In this document: one piece after another, positions 60,874-64,000 of the stretch
Layout: each line of letters begins with the position of its first letter
Position numbering within the stretch: position 1 is the stretch's first letter
From: an uncultured Neglectibacter sp.
GTDB lineage: Bacteria > Bacillota > Clostridia > Oscillospirales > Acutalibacteraceae
Length of the DNA: 64,000 nt
Assembly: GCA_947647615.1 (NCBI GenBank)
Contig: CANSKS010000005.1
Span: forward strand, 28,228-92,227
Direction: 5' to 3'
Notes under the pieces: model-generated
What the model saw: the letters and a program-made list of their open reading frames with translations, nothing else
The model's database searches: none
Told to the model about the DNA's origin: nothing
Position numbers and translations under genes: made by a program

Positions 60874-62331
60874 TTGAATTTTAACTCTCTCAGCTACCTT
60901 GTGTTTCTCGCCGTAAACATTCTGGTCTATTATTTGCTGCCGGGCAGGTTCCGCAACTATCAGCTGCTGCTGAGCAGCTACTTTTTCTACATGTGCTGGA
61001 ACCCGAAATACGCCCTTCTTATGCTGTTTTCTACCGGGATCACTTACCTGTGCGGCCTGCTGGTGGAGCGCTCCTTCTGGGGAAAGAAAAAGCTTTGGCT
61101 GGCCATCAGCTTCGCGGCAAACCTTCTCATTCTCTTTTTCTTCAAGTATTTTAATTTCCTGTCGAGCCTCATTTCCCGGGGCTCTGCCCTGTTGGGGCTG
61201 AGCTTCAGCGCGCCTTTGCTGGACGTGCTGCTGCCGGTGGGAATTTCCTTTTACACTTTCCAGGCCCTGGGCTACACCGTAGACGTGTACCGGAAGGACG
61301 TCGCCGCTGAAAAAAGCTTTACCGACTACGCGCTGTTCGTCTCTTTTTTCCCTCAGCTGGTGGCAGGGCCCATCGAACGTTCCGGAAACATTCTGCACCA
61401 GCTGAAGGAATACCACCCCTTCCATGCCGAGAACCTTCGGGACGGCATGTTCCCCGTTTTGTGGGGGCTTTTTAAGAAAATGGTGCTGGCAGACAATTTG
61501 GCCGTGGCAGTCAATTCGATCTACAACGCTCCCCAGGGCCGGACCGGCGTGGAATGGATCCTTGCCACCGGGGCCTTCGCCATACAGATCTACTGCGATT
61601 TTTCCGCCTATTCCGATATTGCCCGGGGCTCCGCCAAAATGTTGGGCTTTGACCTGATGGAAAATTTCCGCTGCCCCTATCTGGCGGTTTCAATCCGGGA
61701 TTTCTGGCGGCGGTGGCACATTTCTTTGTCCTCCTGGTTCCGGGATTACCTGTACTTCCCCCTGGGCGGCAGCCGGTGCTCCAAGGGCCGGCATTATCTC
61801 AATATTCTCATCGTATTCACCGTAAGCGGCCTGTGGCACGGCGCGGCCCTGACCTTTGTGGCTTGGGGGCTCTTAAACGGCCTGTACCAGGTGATCTCCA
61901 AGCTGCTGGACCCCCTGCGTAAAAAGTGGTTTAACCTGACCCATATCCGCGAGGACGCCAAGTGGCTGCGGGCCTTCCGGGTATGTTTTACCTTCTGCCT
62001 GGTCTGCACGGCCTGGGTGCTTTTTAGGGCCAATTCCCTTTCCGATGCAGCCCTCATCTTCCGTTCGGTCCTCTCCATTCCCTGGACAGGCCTTCACGTG
62101 GACCGAGGCGCCTTTGGGCTGTCCGCCCTCGCTTTGTTAATGGTGCTGGTCCTGTCTGCGGCGCTGATCGTGCTGGACTGGCTGATCACCGAGAAAAAGC
62201 TGTGGCAAAAGCTCAATGGCACCGTAGCCCTGCGGTACGGGGTTTACTTTGTGATCATCGTCCTGATCTTGATCCTCGGTTCTTACGGCGAGGGCTACGA
62301 TCCCCAGGACTTTGTATATTTTCAATTTTAA
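60874..62331 (+). CDS. MBOAT-family membrane O-acyltransferase (AlgI/DltB-like)
   Basis: A 485-residue polytopic membrane protein. The family core is clear: FFPQLVAGPIERSGN, YSDIARGSAKMLGF, FWRRWHISLSSWFRDYLYFPLGGS near residue 280 and the catalytic His in SGLWHGAALTFVAWGLLNG near 320. The end FVYFQF is normal for the family, so the gene is complete. It probably moves acetyl groups to a wall polymer together with the upstream SGNH protein. TTG start with AAGGAGG. Composition is G/C rich; a foreign fragment begins right after its stop. Confidence 0.88.
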   Translation: MNFNSLSYLVFLAVNILVYYLLPGRFRNYQLLLSSYFFYMCWNPKYALLMLFSTGITYLCGLLVERSFWGKKKLWLAISFAANLLILFFFKYFNFLSSLISRGSALLGLSFSAPLLDVLLPVGISFYTFQALGYTVDVYRKDVAAEKSFTDYALFVSFFPQLVAGPIERSGNILHQLKEYHPFHAENLRDGMFPVLWGLFKKMVLADNLAVAVNSIYNAPQGRTGVEWILATGAFAIQIYCDFSAYSDIARGSAKMLGFDLMENFRCPYLAVSIRDFWRRWHISLSSWFRDYLYFPLGGSRCSKGRHYLNILIVFTVSGLWHGAALTFVAWGLLNGLYQVISKLLDPLRKKWFNLTHIREDAKWLRAFRVCFTFCLVCTAWVLFRANSLSDAALIFRSVLSIPWTGLHVDRGAFGLSALALLMVLVLSAALIVLDWLITEKKLWQKLNGTVALRYGVYFVIIVLILILGSYGEGYDPQDFVYFQF

Positions 62332-62698
62332 GGCAGAGATCACACACCAGAACGATTATTTTTCCCTGCTGTATTCCTGTGGAAACCTGGAAGAGATTAT
62401 GCCGGATCTGATCGACGACGTAAAGATCGATGGAAAACACTCCTTTGAGGAGGTCATTGTTCCCGTCACCGAATTCAAGAAAAAGTATGGCGATAAAATC
62501 GCGGTTTTGGGTGGTATCGATATCGATAATCTTTGCCGTATGGAAGAAAAGGAGCTGCGCCGTTATGTGCGGGACACCTTGGATGTCTGTATGCAGAACG
62601 GCCGGTATGCTTTGGGAAGCGGTAACTCTGTTGCCAACTATATTCCCATCAACAATTATCTTGCTATGATCGACGAAGGCTTTCATTACGGAAAATAA
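62332..62698 (+). pseudogene. URO-D family protein, C-terminal remnant
   Basis: About 120 residues: YSCGNLEEIMPDLIDDVKIDGKHS, IAVLGGIDIDNLCRMEEKEL and GRYALGSGNSVANYIPINNYL are the final third of a URO-D-family barrel. The frame is open back into the MBOAT gene, but family similarity starts only at about the MBOAT stop, so the N-terminal two thirds are lost. It is different from the complete URO-D gene at 57.1 kb. No ribosome binding site is present. Confidence 0.75.
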
Positions 62699-62773
62699 GG
62701 ATAGAAGGAGAAAATAACTCTGGATTTTTACCCTTAAAAAGTATTACAATGAAAAGAAAAAGGATGTGGTGTT

Positions 62774-63256
62774 ATGAACAGATATCCGGCCGATTTGTCA
62801 TCCCTTGCTATGATGCGGGATAATAAACGAAAAAGAGTCTCTTCCTATGACAGAAGCGGAGGAAACGATGACAGAATTTACATCAAGCCCGGGGAGACCA
62901 GAACCTTTGCAGAGCTGGAGGGCGCCGGGTATATCACCCATATCTGGATGACCTATGGCAACGACGGAGTGAAGGATGAGCAGGAGGAGTTTAACCTGCG
63001 CAAAATCTATTTGCAATTCTATTGGGATGGGGAAGAGGCTCCGAGCGTTCAAGCTCCTTTGGGGGATTTCTTTGGCATGGGCCACGGCGTTTCCCGCAAT
63101 TTTGTCAGTGAGCCCCTACAGATGAGCCCACAGGATGGCCGTTCTCTGAACTGTTGGTTTGTTATGCCCTTTTCCAATGGGGCGAAGCTTACTATCACGA
63201 ACGAGTGCCAGAGTACTCTGATGCTGTATTTCTATATCGACTATGAGCAGCACTAG
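62774..63256 (+). CDS. DUF2961 protein, first segment up to an amber codon
   Basis: The first 160 residues of a DUF2961 protein: SSYDRSGGNDDRIYIKPGETRTFAELEGAGYITHIWMT and GDFFGMGHGVSRNF are characteristic. The frame meets TAG at 63254-63256 inside the conserved stretch YIDYEQH-SIKEYMILFHEKWNRE and goes on without shift. DUF2961 proteins are predicted carbohydrate-active enzymes; some relatives are glycoside hydrolases acting on fructans or arabinans. The first segment alone would lack half of the fold. Weak AAAGGATG upstream. Confidence 0.8.
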   Translation: MNRYPADLSSLAMMRDNKRKRVSSYDRSGGNDDRIYIKPGETRTFAELEGAGYITHIWMTYGNDGVKDEQEEFNLRKIYLQFYWDGEEAPSVQAPLGDFFGMGHGVSRNFVSEPLQMSPQDGRSLNCWFVMPFSNGAKLTITNECQSTLMLYFYIDYEQH

Positions 63257-63892
63257 TCTATCAAGGAGTATATGATTCTCTTCCATGAAAAATGGAATAG
63301 AGAATGCCAGACAGAGGGGATCGATGAGAAATCCTGCGAGACCCATAACGATTGGTGCTTTGGAGGCAAAAACACCTCAGGTGACGGCAACTACACGATT
63401 CTGGAAGCCAAAGGAAGAGGCCACTATGTTGGCTGTAACCTGAACATTCACAACCTGTGTACCTCCACTCTGTGGGATTGGCCAGGTGAAGGCGACGATA
63501 TGATCTTTGTAGATGGAGAGAAGTGGCCTCCCAACCTTCACGGTACTGGAACAGAGGACTACGTCAACATGGCCTGGTGCCCCAAGCAGGAATACAACGC
63601 ACCTTACCATGGCTTGATTCTGGGAACCGATGAGAACTGGAAGGGGAAAACCACCTACTACCGCTACCATGTCAGGGATCCGATCACCTTTGAGGAAGAA
63701 ATCCGGGTTACCATTGAGCATGGGCACAACAACAACCGGAGCGACGATTATTCTTCTACGGCATACTGGTATCAGACAGAGCCCCATATGGCTTTTGATC
63801 CTATTCTCCCTGTAGAGCAGAGAATGCCCGTCGACGAAAGAACGCTTCTTTGGAGCGGACGAGTGGAGTATTCCGACAACAAAAAGGTTTGA
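63257..63892 (+). pseudogene. DUF2961 protein, second segment in the same frame
   Basis: Two hundred and eleven further codons in frame: SIKEYMILFHEKWNRE, FGGKNTSGDGNYTILEAKGRGHYVG, HGTGTEDYVNMAWCPKQEYNAPYHG and YRYHVRDPITFEEEIRVTIEHG. All are conserved DUF2961 segments and the end is normal. AAGGAG precedes an internal ATG at 63272 by only three bases, so re-initiation is possible but awkward. Either a nonsense mutation or amber read-through separates the two segments. Confidence 0.78.
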
Positions 63893-63936
63893 TGTTCTCT
63901 TTGCCTCTAAAAGGCAAAAAACTGCGGCATCATTTA

Positions 63937-63990
63937 GAATCCCCCATAAGAGACAGTGCAAAAACTGTTTCTTATGGGGGATTTCTCTTG
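63937..63990 (+). terminator. Two-part hairpin terminator, member B of a small family
   Basis: AATCCCCCATAAG with CTTATGGGGGATT continuous with AGACAGT and ACTGTTT, 20 base pairs with one G-U, then TTTCTC. Shares the AGACAG/CTGTTT core with the hairpin at 58325. A shorter hairpin, TTTGCC with GGCAAA, precedes it at about 63898-63918. Confidence 0.8.
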
Positions 63991-64000
63991 AAACTTGGAA

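Noticed and set aside
60634..61425. Minus-strand frame of 263 codons opposite the MBOAT gene
   Set aside because: Arises from high G/C third positions of the real gene; Gln/Arg/Glu-rich nonsense translation.

Overview
The window is a chromosomal segment of a low-to-middle GC Gram-positive anaerobe, best placed in Bacillota, class Clostridia, probably near the Oscillospirales. This rests on gene content: HPr with both His15 and Ser46, a clostridial division and cell-wall (dcw) cluster whose PBP2 carries PASTA repeats, electron-bifurcating NfnAB, ThiT behind a TPP riboswitch, and small DUF1540 and CD3324-type proteins. Starts are ATG, GTG and TTG with strong AGGAGG-type ribosome binding sites. 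Sigma-A-like promoters are common, several with an extended TGN-TATAAT -10. I found no rRNA, tRNA, CRISPR array or prophage.

Region by region. 1-4.1 kb: HPr, uvrC, then rsmD-coaD and a DivIVA-like coiled-coil gene. 4.2-16.4 kb: a dcw cluster (mraZ, rsmH, an ftsL-like gene, a PASTA PBP2, mraY, ftsW, murG, murA, ftsQ, ftsZ) with a candidate MraZ operator at its head; murB, murC, murD, murE and murF are not here. 16.4-24.7 kb: mixed housekeeping genes (VOC protein, orphan fumarase beta subunit, CDF transporter, methyltransferase, htpG, CPBP protease, tadA, DUF4234/DUF2752 pair). 24.3-27.3 kb: a BofC-like membrane protein divergent from a class A PBP whose C-terminal tail lies behind an in-frame amber codon. 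27.4-31.6 kb: ACT-domain regulator, hom, thrB, lysC. 31.7-41.4 kb: esterase, two tandem O-antigen-ligase-like membrane proteins, TPP riboswitch-thiT, DUF1540, HAD phosphatase, nfnAB.

41.6-51.6 kb is accessory: an ECF sigma factor with a membrane partner, a CD3324-type regulator behind a leader-peptide/hairpin module, a heterodimeric ABC exporter, two GNAT acetyltransferases with a methyltransferase, and an unrecognised 552-residue membrane protein. 51.7-58.3 kb is a sugar-catabolic locus: two Gfo/Idh/MocA dehydrogenases, a TIM-barrel isomerase, a divergent NagB-like protein, an N-terminally truncated nagA, an alpha/beta hydrolase and a URO-D-family protein.

58.3-64 kb is a decayed, mosaic stretch: a lacI C-terminal remnant, a serine recombinase, a frameshifted tagD remnant, a visibly GC-richer SGNH/MBOAT O-acylation pair, a URO-D C-terminal fragment starting exactly where the MBOAT gene stops, and a DUF2961 gene broken by a second in-frame amber codon. 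Two related hairpins with compensating stem changes bracket this stretch. The most notable observations are the two amber-interrupted but frame-preserved genes, the leader-peptide module before the ABC exporter locus, the MraZ decamer array, and the palindrome over the DUF4234 promoter.
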